Below, one piece after another: positions 1 to 8,046 of a stretch of DNA of 50,457 nt. The position numbers and the translations under genes were made by a program. The notes beneath the pieces are model-generated. The model made no database searches and was not told where the DNA came from. It saw only the letters and a list, made by a program, of their open reading frames with translations. The stretch lies in NCBI GenBank assembly GCA_026993525.1, contig JALWSS010000145.1:1-50457 (forward strand), given 5' to 3'. Within the stretch, counting starts at the first letter, position 1; each line of letters begins with the position of its first letter. Source of the stretch: Saprospiraceae bacterium (lineage in GTDB: Bacteria; Bacteroidota; Bacteroidia; Chitinophagales; Saprospiraceae).

Positions 1-58
1 CGAACCGGTGACCTCCTGATCCACAGTCAGGCGCTCTAACCAACTGAGCTACAACGGG
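1..58 (-). tRNA. tRNA-His (GTG), 3' part cut off by window edge
   Basis: Read on the minus strand, the sequence gives acceptor 5' strand CCCGTTG (58 to 52), TA at positions 8-9, D stem GCTC/GAGC, anticodon stem CCTGA/TCAGG with the seven-base loop CTGTGGA, and the start of the T arm (ACCGG TTCG). The loop places GTG as the anticodon, so this is histidine tRNA. The rest of the T arm and the 3' acceptor strand lie left of the window. The base before position 1 reads T, so the usual bacterial extra G at -1 is not encoded at that place. A well-formed promoter lies upstream (109-138). Confidence 0.9.
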
Positions 59-108
59 ATTCTAATGATGATGGAAGGTATTTTCCATAGCTGCTTTTTA
101 AAGCGGGG

Positions 109-138
109 CAAAAGTAGAAATACCTGGCAATTGTTCAA
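109..138 (-). promoter_or_regulatory. Bacteroidota-type promoter of tRNA-His
   Basis: On the minus strand TTG (138-136) is followed after 19 nt by TACTTTTG (116-109), a full match to the Bacteroidetes sigma-A consensus TTG-N17-20-TAnnTTTG. It ends about 50 bp upstream of the tRNA 5' end and points toward it. Confidence 0.6.
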
Positions 139-178
139 AACCCAATTGCAATTCAGCCAAAATCTTTTACCGGCGGCT

Positions 179-215
179 AAAAACATGGGCAGGCGCTCGA
201 GCCTGCCCTGTTTTT
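179..215. terminator. Bidirectional terminator after the PDZ gene
   Basis: GGGCAGGC (187-194) pairs perfectly with GCCTGCCC (201-208) around a six-base loop. It is flanked by A5 on the left and T5 on the right, so it can act in both directions. It lies about 30 bp past the stop codon of the leftward PDZ gene and also separates that gene from the tRNA-His promoter. Confidence 0.75.
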
Positions 216-238
216 CAATCCCGCTTTGGTTTATTGCC

Positions 239-2245
239 TCAATTCAGACTAACTTTTTTAATTGATGCTTTGCCATTTTGGACAACCACGATGGTATAAA
301 CACCCGGCACTTTTTGCGCAAGGTCCAGGAAATCCTCGAAACGCCCGCTGTAGTCAATCAGTTCTGCGTCGTAAATGACTTTGTCGTTTTGGTTGACAAC
401 CTGGATTTTCAGGTCACCTGAAGACGGCAGGTCAAACCCAAATTCAAACTTCCCGGAATCCACATCAGCTTTCAGTTGAAAACCCGACAGATCCAGCCCG
501 GGACTTACAGACCCGGCAAGCAGCCCGGCCGCTTTCAGCCTGTTGATGTCCTCCTCCGCATCTTCCACCTTCATGGTGATGTGGTCAAGTGAATGTCTTT
601 GGTCCGGTTCATTGTCATTAACGATGACGTCGTGGTGCTTGAACCTGATCTTCGGAGCCTCGCCAAGCTTCACCACGACATCGGCGTCTTCTCCACAATC
701 GCAGTTGTCACAATTCCTGGTCTCAGCCAGGGATTTCATGGTAGCACTGCCTTTCATTTTTTTTCCGTTCCGCAAATAATCCACCTCAATTGTTTCACCC
801 GGCCGGATGGAATTGATGGCCACCTTTACATCTTCCCAATCAATCAACTTGTTGCCATTGATGGCAATCAACACATCGCCCTTTTGCAAGCCCGCCTGTT
901 CGGCAGCAGAGCCCCTGACCACGGAAACCGGGATTCCAGCTGTGCCATCAGCCTTGTATTGCTGTGTGATCCCAAAGAAAGGGTCCTCACAATCGTTGGC
1001 AGGCTCAGCCTTTTCCTCCCTCCTCTCGTATTTGCCGAAGGTGATATTTACTTTCCGCTTTTCTCCCTGTCTGTAAATGTGCAACACAGCAGAATCACCG
1101 GGCTTGTACCGCTTTAGGATAGAGGCCAGGCTTTGCTCTTCTCCAACCCTGAATTCATCAATGCCATAGATGTAGTCAAAGGGTTTCAGCCCCGCCTTTT
1201 CAGCGGCGGACCCCGGAACAATGCCGGTAATGTAGGTGCCGTAGGGATTGTCAATGCCGAGCTTGGCAGCTTTTTCCTTTGAAATCTTTTCAACATACAC
1301 ACCGATAAAAGGCTTGTCGGCCTGCTGCCAATAGAGATCATCTGACGCTGTGTCTTCCGTTTCAATCTCATCCGGAACTTCAATCCGGAAATTCTCCTCC
1401 TCTATGACTATTTCCGGAATGTCTATTCTCATATTGCCAAATCGTGCCCCCAACTTTCCCTTTGTTGTGTGCAATTGTCCTCCTCTTTCGAAATCAATGG
1501 TGACCTCTTCGTCCGCATCCACGTTGTTGATTGCGGTACGCAAATCGTCCCAGTCCAATATGGGCTTGCCATTGAACTTCTTGATGATGTCCCCATCCTG
1601 TAGCCCCATTTTCCCAGCCGGTGAATTCCGGCTTACCCGGATGGATACCCCGTCATAATCTTCGGCACGTTCCTGAATGGCAGGACTGACACCCAGCCAA
1701 ACAAATTGCTGCTTGCTGAAAACATAGCCCAGGCGTCCGGAGTCGTCCAGGTTTACGGCTACCGTTTGCTCCTTGCCGTTTCTGATAAAATGAATATCTA
1801 CGCGGTCGCCAGGTTCCAATTCACTCAACAAATCCGGGAAAGACCGTTCCCCGTTCACATATCTGCCATTGATCCCAATGAGGTAGTCGAAGGGTTCAAA
1901 CCCTGCTTCTTCGGCGGGTGTTTCAGGAAACACCTTCACAATCATGCTGCCGTAAACATTGTCGTACCCCAGGCGTTTGGCTTTTTCAACCGGAAGTTCT
2001 TTTAGTTGCACTCCCAGTCGGGCCTTTTGTTGAGGAGTGGAAAAATTCACCCGCCAACGAAGATTTTTTTCCTCAAATCTGTCCGCAAGTGCTTCGGCCT
2101 TCGAGGCAACCCGATCAGCCATTGATTCGACCTTGTCGGCGAGGCGCTCTACATCTTCGTCAAAGTTCTCGTTCAGCTCAACCTGTGCCCCGACGCCAAG
2201 GCTCCAAATGGTCAATGCGAAAAACAACAAATACAATCTTTTCAT
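239..2245 (-). CDS. Secreted four-PDZ-domain protein with type IX-like C-terminus
   Basis: The protein has 668 aa. The start at 2245 was chosen because MKRLYLLFFALTIWSLGVGA is a clean signal peptide; the reading frame stays open about 60 codons further upstream without one. A charged helical stretch (about 28-60) is followed by four PDZ domains at about 77-166, 183-265, 312-404 and 422-503. PDZ1 and PDZ3 resemble each other, as do PDZ2 and PDZ4, so the array looks like a duplicated pair. A short cysteine cluster (NCDNCDC, 511-517) follows. The last 90 residues form a beta-rich tail ending in GVYTIVVVQNGKASIKKVSL, resembling type IX sorting/secretion domains. No protease domain is visible, so this is not a DegP/HtrA or CtpA enzyme. 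A role as an envelope scaffold or substrate-binding protein is inferred. Confidence 0.85.
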   Translation of the reverse strand: MKRLYLLFFALTIWSLGVGAQVELNENFDEDVERLADKVESMADRVASKAEALADRFEEKNLRWRVNFSTPQQKARLGVQLKELPVEKAKRLGYDNVYGSMIVKVFPETPAEEAGFEPFDYLIGINGRYVNGERSFPDLLSELEPGDRVDIHFIRNGKEQTVAVNLDDSGRLGYVFSKQQFVWLGVSPAIQERAEDYDGVSIRVSRNSPAGKMGLQDGDIIKKFNGKPILDWDDLRTAINNVDADEEVTIDFERGGQLHTTKGKLGARFGNMRIDIPEIVIEEENFRIEVPDEIETEDTASDDLYWQQADKPFIGVYVEKISKEKAAKLGIDNPYGTYITGIVPGSAAEKAGLKPFDYIYGIDEFRVGEEQSLASILKRYKPGDSAVLHIYRQGEKRKVNITFGKYERREEKAEPANDCEDPFFGITQQYKADGTAGIPVSVVRGSAAEQAGLQKGDVLIAINGNKLIDWEDVKVAINSIRPGETIEVDYLRNGKKMKGSATMKSLAETRNCDNCDCGEDADVVVKLGEAPKIRFKHHDVIVNDNEPDQRHSLDHITMKVEDAEEDINRLKAAGLLAGSVSPGLDLSGFQLKADVDSGKFEFGFDLPSSGDLKIQVVNQNDKVIYDAELIDYSGRFEDFLDLAQKVPGVYTIVVVQNGKASIKKVSLN

Positions 2246-2439
2246 GATCCTTTTGAACTTTTGATCCAATTCAATTTTTGAATGCTTCAAATTCGCTCCG
2301 GAATGCGGCCCGAATTCCAGTTGATAGACAATTTTTATTTGGCGAAAGTTGCACTGATATTTTGTATTCAACAGGCATTGCAGACAGGACCAGACCAAAG
2401 ACACCGGAACAATTGTCAATTTCACCAATTGCCTTGACT

Positions 2440-3810
2440 ATGAACAGGTTTTTCCATTTTTGTTTCACGCTCTTCCTGATTTCGCTTGGCGTCATTGCGT
2501 CAGGCTGTTTTGGAGGCAGGAAAGCTTCGCAGTATTCAACCATGGAAAGCAACTCCCTGGACACCTCGCTCATCGTGATACCCGTCACCATCAAAAAAGG
2601 CGAACTGGAGAAAACCATCAACAACAACCTCCCCGCCGTACTTTACGAAGATTCATCAACAGCGGATGACGGTCTGGCATTCAGGGCCTCAAAACGGGAT
2701 TCCGTTGAGATAGAAATTTCGGATGATACCATCCGTTACAAAGTGCCGCTCAATTTGTGGTTCAGGAAAAGCCTTGCCATCACATCCGTTAGTGGGCAGG
2801 GAGCTTTGCGGCTGGACTTCAAAACCCATTTCTTCATCGATCCTGAATGGAACCTGAATACCCAAACTCAGATATCTTCGTATCAATGGCTGGAGAAACC
2901 CCAGATCAACATTGGTTTCACATCCATTCCGGTCACCCCAATTGTGGATTATTTCTTGGAACAATCAAAAGACCAGATCGCAGCCAGCATTGACACTTTG
3001 ATCCGGGATCAATTCAGCCTCCGGCAAAATATCGAAACTACCTGGAAAGAACTTCAGCAGCCCATTTTTCTCTCCGAAGAATACAACACCTGGTTGTTGC
3101 TCAACCCCAAAGAATTGCGCGTCAGCCCCATCCGGAATACTGAAGACAGCCTGGTCATCAAAGCATTTGCCTCCGCAACTCCGAGGATATTTGTCGGCCC
3201 GCAACCGCCGGTTAGTGCCCCCCTGCAACTGCCCGCATTTGAGTACCGGGAACCACCGTCAGAGCGCATTGCACTCAAAGTGAAAACGGCAGTGGCTTTT
3301 GCCGAAGCTACCAGAATTTCAAAAATGAACATGGCGGGTGAAACCTATGACTTCGGAAAGCGAAAAGTGAAAGTGGAAGACATCCTCATAACCGGTAAAG
3401 GAAATCAACTGTCTGTCAGGACAACCCTTTCCGGCAGCTACAACGGTGACATTGTTTTCGTTGGCAAACCGGAGTACAACCTAAAGAGAAATCAAATCAG
3501 GATTGAAAAGCTGGAAGTTGACTTTTCTTCGAAAAAAAGCCTCTTCAAAACAGCCGCCTGGCTGTTCAAAGGCAAACTGAAAAAGGAAATTGAAAATACC
3601 CTGAACAGTTACCTGGAGGATTACATCACGGAGCTGTACACGGAACTGGAGGAGTCGCTGAAACATTACGAGCTGGCACCGGGAATTATCCTGACCGGAG
3701 AGTTGGGTGAGGTTGAACTGTCCAAACTGTATGTATCCACTGATGCCATCAATTTTCAAATCGCATTGGATGGAAAAACAATGGTATTAATCGGCAGCGG
3801 GAGCAACTGA
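2440..3810 (+). CDS. DUF4403 family lipoprotein
   Basis: The protein has 456 aa. The start at 2440 gives a lipoprotein signal peptide with the lipobox ending ASGC (Cys23). The N-terminal segment with IVIPVTIKKGELEKTINNNL and the paired beta-rich halves fit the DUF4403 family, whose members are envelope proteins of unknown function related to lipid-binding (BPI/TULIP-like) folds. It is divergent from the PDZ gene across a 194-bp gap that must hold both promoters. It ends one base before the convergent small gene at 3812. The family assignment is from remembered sequence pattern; function is unknown. Confidence 0.75.
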   Translation: MNRFFHFCFTLFLISLGVIASGCFGGRKASQYSTMESNSLDTSLIVIPVTIKKGELEKTINNNLPAVLYEDSSTADDGLAFRASKRDSVEIEISDDTIRYKVPLNLWFRKSLAITSVSGQGALRLDFKTHFFIDPEWNLNTQTQISSYQWLEKPQINIGFTSIPVTPIVDYFLEQSKDQIAASIDTLIRDQFSLRQNIETTWKELQQPIFLSEEYNTWLLLNPKELRVSPIRNTEDSLVIKAFASATPRIFVGPQPPVSAPLQLPAFEYREPPSERIALKVKTAVAFAEATRISKMNMAGETYDFGKRKVKVEDILITGKGNQLSVRTTLSGSYNGDIVFVGKPEYNLKRNQIRIEKLEVDFSSKKSLFKTAAWLFKGKLKKEIENTLNSYLEDYITELYTELEESLKHYELAPGIILTGELGEVELSKLYVSTDAINFQIALDGKTMVLIGSGSN

Positions 3811-3811
3811 G

Positions 3812-4180
3812 TCAGCCATCGAGTTTTCGGTGGAAGCGCAACAAGTGGTTGGGCGCCTGCTCATTGTAAAGCTCCAGGATCAGTACATTCTTCTTCCTGT
3901 TATCCGAAGGAAACAGAATCTTTACAGGGTTGTGGACATAGCCATTGTCCTCGAAAAGCAGGATTTGTTTGTTGCGGGTGCGAAGCCTGAATTTCACAAG
4001 GGTTTCAACATCTTCTGGCAGGGGAACGTCCTGATAACCCTCCTCTTTCAGAAACTGCCTGACCATTTCATAGGTGCTGGCCAGGGATGAGCCTTTGAAA
4101 GCAGTTCTGTAAACCAACCCGTCACTCACTACTCCCTGGTATTCTTCCCCGGCTTTTGGAAATTTGCTTCTGATTGGCAT
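3812..4180 (-). CDS. Conserved-looking hypothetical protein, 122 aa
   Basis: I do not recognise this family. The protein is soluble, has no signal peptide or membrane segment, and starts MPIRSKFPKAGEEYQGVVSD. It has alternating charged and hydrophobic segments that look like a small alpha/beta domain. It has its own TATTTTTG promoter element 22 bp upstream and is convergent with the DUF4403 gene with one base between the stop codons. Codon use and coding character match its neighbours, so it is likely real. Confidence 0.65.
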   Translation of the reverse strand: MPIRSKFPKAGEEYQGVVSDGLVYRTAFKGSSLASTYEMVRQFLKEEGYQDVPLPEDVETLVKFRLRTRNKQILLFEDNGYVHNPVKILFPSDNRKKNVLILELYNEQAPNHLLRFHRKLDG

Positions 4181-4201
4181 GAGGATTTAAAATTAAGGGC
4201 G

Positions 4202-4209
4202 CAAAAATA
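4202..4209 (-). promoter_or_regulatory. -7 element for the 122-aa gene
   Basis: TATTTTTG on the minus strand matches TAnnTTTG and is followed by GCGCCC, a common start-site context in Bacteroidota. It lies 22 bp before the start codon at 4180. No clear TTG was found at the expected distance. Confidence 0.4.
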
Positions 4210-4319
4210 ACTGTGTTGGAAGCGTGCCCGAAAAAAAACATTTTGAACTTCAAAGGCACAATTTTTTTGTGCATCTTAGTGCCAACCATCAAACATGCTC
4301 ACGAAAAACTTTTTCAACC

Positions 4320-4757
4320 ATGATGAATGAAAGACTCTCTGCCATAATGACCAAGGAGGTGGTCTCTGTAAATCAGGATAACACCCTGGAAGAAGTTAAA
4401 AAGTTGCTATTTGAAAAACGCATTCACCACATTCCGGTAGTTGACGATGAAAACAAATTGGTGGGAATCATTACATCCTGGGATCTGATCAAGTCACAAA
4501 AACCCTTTAACGAATACGGCGACATCAAAGTGGCAGAATTGATGACAAAAAATGTGGCGGCTCTTGGCCCCAATGAATTGATTGGCGCAGCAGCCATGAT
4601 TTTTCTGAAAAACCTGTTTCACGGGCTGCCCATTGTTGATGATGACGGCAAATTGGTGGGCATCGTCACTACCCACGACCTTCTCTTGTACGAGTACAAC
4701 AAAGAGTATCCAAACGACCCATTCATCAAGGCAACCAACTGGCTGGTCAATCATTGA
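4320..4757 (+). CDS. Tandem CBS domain protein
   Basis: The protein has 145 aa from the MMNERL start; translation may instead begin at the second Met (4323). Two CBS domains fill it (about 8-65 and 73-135), each with the typical IPVVDDENKLVGIIT or LPIVDDDGKLVGIVT pattern. Such stand-alone CBS pairs bind adenine nucleotides or S-adenosylmethionine and act as energy or ligand sensors, usually for a partner protein. No partner is obvious here: the neighbours are a small unknown gene and a CysZ-like membrane protein. An upstream in-frame extension has poor, basic sequence and was not used. Confidence 0.85.
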   Translation: MMNERLSAIMTKEVVSVNQDNTLEEVKKLLFEKRIHHIPVVDDENKLVGIITSWDLIKSQKPFNEYGDIKVAELMTKNVAALGPNELIGAAAMIFLKNLFHGLPIVDDDGKLVGIVTTHDLLLYEYNKEYPNDPFIKATNWLVNH

Positions 4758-4765
4758 CCGGCCTT

Positions 4766-5509
4766 TCAATTGTCAATATCTTCCAGGCGTTTCACAGTTT
4801 CAATTGTTGCGGCCACGGTACCGATCGGCATTGCTACCAGGAAACCCACAAAGGTGAAAAGGAGCAACAAGAACACCATTCCGTTTCCGATGGCCAGCCC
4901 CCGGTGCGCTTTTACAAATCTGATGCTGTCCCGGTATCCGAAATGCCGCTCCAGCGCAAAGTCCAGGTTGCCGAAGCCGGCATAATATGATTGAAGTACA
5001 AATATCAATGCACTTGTAAATGGGGTGAATACCGGGATCAGGCCAATGATGAGCAAGAGGATGGTAAGGCTGAGTTCCCGCAACAGGTTTCTGACAGCTA
5101 TTGCCAGCCCCCGGGAGATGTCTTTCAGGATTTTTGACAATGACCACCCCACGTTATCCTCAAAACCGGTCAATTGCATTTCCACCTTTTCTGACAAAAC
5201 ACTGAGAAACGGAGCGGTAACCACCATTACCAGTTGTTTGAAGATCAGCAGCCCCAGGGCAGCCAGTAGCAAACCCCCAAAAATGCTGGCAATACTACTC
5301 ACCACACCTTTGGCAAAATCCCATTTCCAAAAACCAATGATGTACTGCCCGATGTCATCAGAAAGGCCGTAAGCTGTTGCGAAGATTGCAACGCCGATCA
5401 GAATACTGATCAGGCCCGGCAACAACACATAGCCCCACATCCTGAAGCGGGAAACGTGTTCGACTGCCTTTACATAAGAAGTGAAGCCTGAAACGAAATC
5501 ATTGAACAT
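4766..5509 (-). CDS. EI24/CysZ-like membrane protein
   Basis: The protein has 247 aa and several strong hydrophobic segments (about 24-48, 68-100, 140-175, 210-235). The middle signature LLAALGLLIFKQLVMVVTAP and the segment around SYYAGFGNLDFALERHFGYR fit the EI24 domain family, which includes CysZ, the inner-membrane sulfate transporter of Proteobacteria. In Bacteroidota these proteins are usually annotated only as EI24 domain proteins, and sulfate transport is not shown. The gene is convergent with the CBS gene, 8 bp apart. It may link to sulfur assimilation, but nothing nearby supports that. Confidence 0.75.
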   Translation of the reverse strand: MFNDFVSGFTSYVKAVEHVSRFRMWGYVLLPGLISILIGVAIFATAYGLSDDIGQYIIGFWKWDFAKGVVSSIASIFGGLLLAALGLLIFKQLVMVVTAPFLSVLSEKVEMQLTGFEDNVGWSLSKILKDISRGLAIAVRNLLRELSLTILLLIIGLIPVFTPFTSALIFVLQSYYAGFGNLDFALERHFGYRDSIRFVKAHRGLAIGNGMVFLLLLFTFVGFLVAMPIGTVAATIETVKRLEDIDN

Positions 5510-5548
5510 ACCGATGAGATTTGAGGGCTAAAATTTCAAGTCAAAAAC

Positions 5549-5582
5549 AAAAGGACTCCCAATTTCTACCGGGAGCCCTTTT
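5549..5582 (-). terminator. Terminator after the 464-aa gene
   Basis: AAAAGG-CTCCC (5549-5560) pairs with GGGAG-CCTTTT (5571-5582) with one A/C mismatch and a ten-base loop. On the minus strand it is followed by a TTTTGTTTTTG tract, as expected for a Rho-independent terminator of the leftward gene ending at 5609. Confidence 0.6.
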
Positions 5583-5608
5583 GATTCGACTTGCGCAAGC
5601 CAGAAAAA

Positions 5609-7003
5609 TCAACTGGTTGCTGTTTTGCGCTTGCGGCGCGTTTTGAAAAGTTCAACAACCTCTTTTTCCGTCAGAAAGTTGAGATCAACAAATGTGGTGG
5701 AAACAAACTTCTTGATGTCCTGATAATCCTTGCCTCGTTTATCGGTGAAATGCTTGAGCAGGCGTTTCACATAGGCCATACAGGTATGCTTGATGGCGAG
5801 GTTGAATTGCTCATGACCGAAAATGTTGATATAAACCGTAAAGACCTTGGTGATTTCAAACAGCTCCGGATAATCGGTTTCTTCCAGATTGCTGATAAAA
5901 GTGTTGAGGTAATGCAGGATGGTCATCCGGACACATTCGTTCACAGTTGACCTTCCTTCGTGCTGATTGTAGAAGGTTTTTACAGCCTCCATTGCCTCTT
6001 CGGTATGGTACCCAGTGGAGTGGACGGTAGCCATCAGTTCATAATACCTGGTCAGGTCATCCGCTTTGCTGTGGTCCAGAATGTTGTAAATGCGGGCATC
6101 GGCATAAGCATCCAGGTTCACGCGGCTGCTGTGGTGCATTTCGAGCAGGAAGTGCAACCACGAATCAATGAATGACTTGTGCTTCTTTCTGGTTGCGTTA
6201 AAGTGCTCAGCAAGGTGAGCCGTGTATTCATCATCGAGGTCAAAGAAACAAGCGTATATACCCATGATCTGCAGGTGCTCATCGTGCCCCTGAAACTCCT
6301 TGTTGCCAACGAAATCTTTCAAAAACGGAAGCAAACTGGTGTTGTCAAGACTCCTTTCGATCCGGTAGATCAGAAACTCTTTTAGCGAAGCAAAATAAAC
6401 TTTCAGTTCACCAACATTTGTTGGAAACTCAGCCGTCATGTAATTGAATGAGCGAAACTGCCTTGCGTAGATCTCCAAACCTTTCTTCCTGCCTTCCGCA
6501 GTGCGGTACTTATCCAGTTTTTGAGATTGCAGAAAATACCTGATGCGTTTATTCTCAATGGTGTTGATGAGGTTCGTGATCCAGATATCACTGCTGAAAG
6601 CAAATCCCATCTGAATGCTCTGGCCAATTCTCTTTTTCAAAATCTCAAAATTCGGAGAGTTGCAGATGGCAAGCAGAACGTCCTGAAAATGGGTTTGAGG
6701 ACGAACATATTTCAGGCTTTCATCCAGCTCGCCCCTCAGAACGCTGTAACCCAAAAGCCGGGGTAAAAACAAGCCCTCAAAATCCTCTTGCATGATGCGT
6801 TTTTCAAAGGCGATCAATTGAAGTGGGTTTTCTGAAGCCACGCGTTCGTGAATGGCCTCTATTCTGGGCTCGAAATTGGCCTTCAGTTGCTCGTAATAAA
6901 CTTCCTCTTCCTCTTCGAGGTAAGCTGCCAGTTCTTCAGACTCCTGAATTTCCGATGCAAGTGCATCGAGTTCTTTGAGATATTTTTTGTCTAAATCCAA
7001 CAT
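5609..7003 (-). CDS. Helical protein of unknown function, 464 aa
   Basis: I do not recognise this family. The start at MLDLDKKYLKELDALASEIQ (7003) is preferred over a GTG 12 codons upstream, because the upstream option lies inside a strong hairpin. The N-terminal 50 residues are a charged, coiled-coil-like helix with a run of glutamates. The rest is predominantly alpha-helical with repeated aromatic-rich helices, as in helical-repeat solenoids. The C-terminus is basic (KTRRKRKTATS). There is no signal peptide, membrane segment or catalytic motif. A 16-bp perfect hairpin lies just upstream. It is probably a conserved lineage-specific cytoplasmic protein. Confidence 0.75.
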   Translation of the reverse strand: MLDLDKKYLKELDALASEIQESEELAAYLEEEEEVYYEQLKANFEPRIEAIHERVASENPLQLIAFEKRIMQEDFEGLFLPRLLGYSVLRGELDESLKYVRPQTHFQDVLLAICNSPNFEILKKRIGQSIQMGFAFSSDIWITNLINTIENKRIRYFLQSQKLDKYRTAEGRKKGLEIYARQFRSFNYMTAEFPTNVGELKVYFASLKEFLIYRIERSLDNTSLLPFLKDFVGNKEFQGHDEHLQIMGIYACFFDLDDEYTAHLAEHFNATRKKHKSFIDSWLHFLLEMHHSSRVNLDAYADARIYNILDHSKADDLTRYYELMATVHSTGYHTEEAMEAVKTFYNQHEGRSTVNECVRMTILHYLNTFISNLEETDYPELFEITKVFTVYINIFGHEQFNLAIKHTCMAYVKRLLKHFTDKRGKDYQDIKKFVSTTFVDLNFLTEKEVVELFKTRRKRKTATS

Positions 7004-7021
7004 GACCTGGTTTATTTTGAA

Positions 7022-7059
7022 AAGAACCTGGAAGAGCACTTAAGCTCTTCCAGGTTCTT
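7022..7059 (-). terminator. 16-bp perfect hairpin between methyltransferase and 464-aa gene
   Basis: AAGAACCTGGAAGAGC (7022-7037) and its exact complement (7044-7059) enclose a six-base loop. On the minus strand the stem is followed by a partial T tract (TTCTTTTC), so it probably ends the TrmH transcript. Its 3' edge is only 18 nt from the start codon of the next gene, so it could also shape that gene's 5' leader. Confidence 0.55.
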
Positions 7060-7134
7060 GCGTTAGAATTTTCCAATCTTGAATCGGGTGCAAAGATAGC
7101 AGCACATGGGCACAAAACAAAACATGTATAAGCC

Positions 7135-7908
7135 TTATTTCCGTTGCCTTGCCCATTCGGAAACCAGTATACCACATGCCACCGAAGCGTTAAGGGATTC
7201 CGCAAATCCACCTTTCCCTTTCGGTATGGTTAAAAGTTGATCGGCCGCATGCAGCAACTGTTCTGATACCCCCCCACTTTCATTGCCCAAAACCAAGATG
7301 GCACACGCCGGAAATGAATGATCATAAACACTTTTGCCATTTAATGTAGCAGCAAAAACAGGAAGACCTTCCAGCTGGGTTCGCAACTGTTTCAGTTCCA
7401 TTTGAGGACTGTTGATGCGCAGAAAGGCTCCCATGCTCGACTGGATCACTTTGGGATTGAACACCTGGACCGTTCCCGGGCTTCTGACTACATTTTTGAT
7501 TCCAAACCAATCGGCGATGCGCAATATGGTTCCGAGGTTGCCGGGGTCCTGAATTCGATCCAGATAGAGGGTCAGACCATTTTCAGCCGCACGCATATCC
7601 AGTTTCTGCTCCGGTTGCCTGGCCACCACCAGCACCTGGTTGGGTGTGCTGAGCAAGCTGAGTTCCCCAAAACTTTTCTCATCTGCTTCGTACAAGATAT
7701 GCTTGTAAGTGCTGGTAATCGCCGGATTCCTGTCAATCCATTCCGGTAAGGCAACAATCAACTCAATGGAAACATGCTCATCATGGAGCATTTCATCAAC
7801 GATCCTGGTGCCTTCCGCAATGAAATTCTGATACTTTTGGCGGTATCTTCCTCTGTGAAGAGATTTGATATACTTTGATTTGCTTTGAGACAATTTCATC
7901 AGATTCAT
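7135..7908 (-). CDS. SpoU/TrmH family RNA 2'-O-methyltransferase
   Basis: The protein has 257 aa from the MNLMKLSQSK start; the Met at 7899 is an alternative. The N-terminal region is the RNA-substrate-binding domain (NFIAEGTRIVDEML). The C-terminal half carries the three SPOUT motifs: DRIQDPGNLGTILR (motif 1), LVLGNESGG (motif 2) and IPKGKGGFAESLNASVA (motif 3), which form the knotted SAM site and supply the catalytic Arg and Asn. The enzyme methylates the 2'-OH of a ribose in rRNA or tRNA; the target cannot be read from sequence. It is divergent from the TamL-like gene, an arrangement that I recall from other Bacteroidota. Confidence 0.9.
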   Translation of the reverse strand: MNLMKLSQSKSKYIKSLHRGRYRQKYQNFIAEGTRIVDEMLHDEHVSIELIVALPEWIDRNPAITSTYKHILYEADEKSFGELSLLSTPNQVLVVARQPEQKLDMRAAENGLTLYLDRIQDPGNLGTILRIADWFGIKNVVRSPGTVQVFNPKVIQSSMGAFLRINSPQMELKQLRTQLEGLPVFAATLNGKSVYDHSFPACAILVLGNESGGVSEQLLHAADQLLTIPKGKGGFAESLNASVACGILVSEWARQRK

Positions 7909-8046
7909 ACAGTTAGTGTCCTGATAAACAGTGGCTTCCAAATAATGAAACACACTTTTCCCTTCCTTTCTTCTGCAATTGCTGCGCTGCAATTATACCC
8001 GACACGAAATGGTTGGAAAAAGATTCGTCGCCATCTTTCAGTTTGG

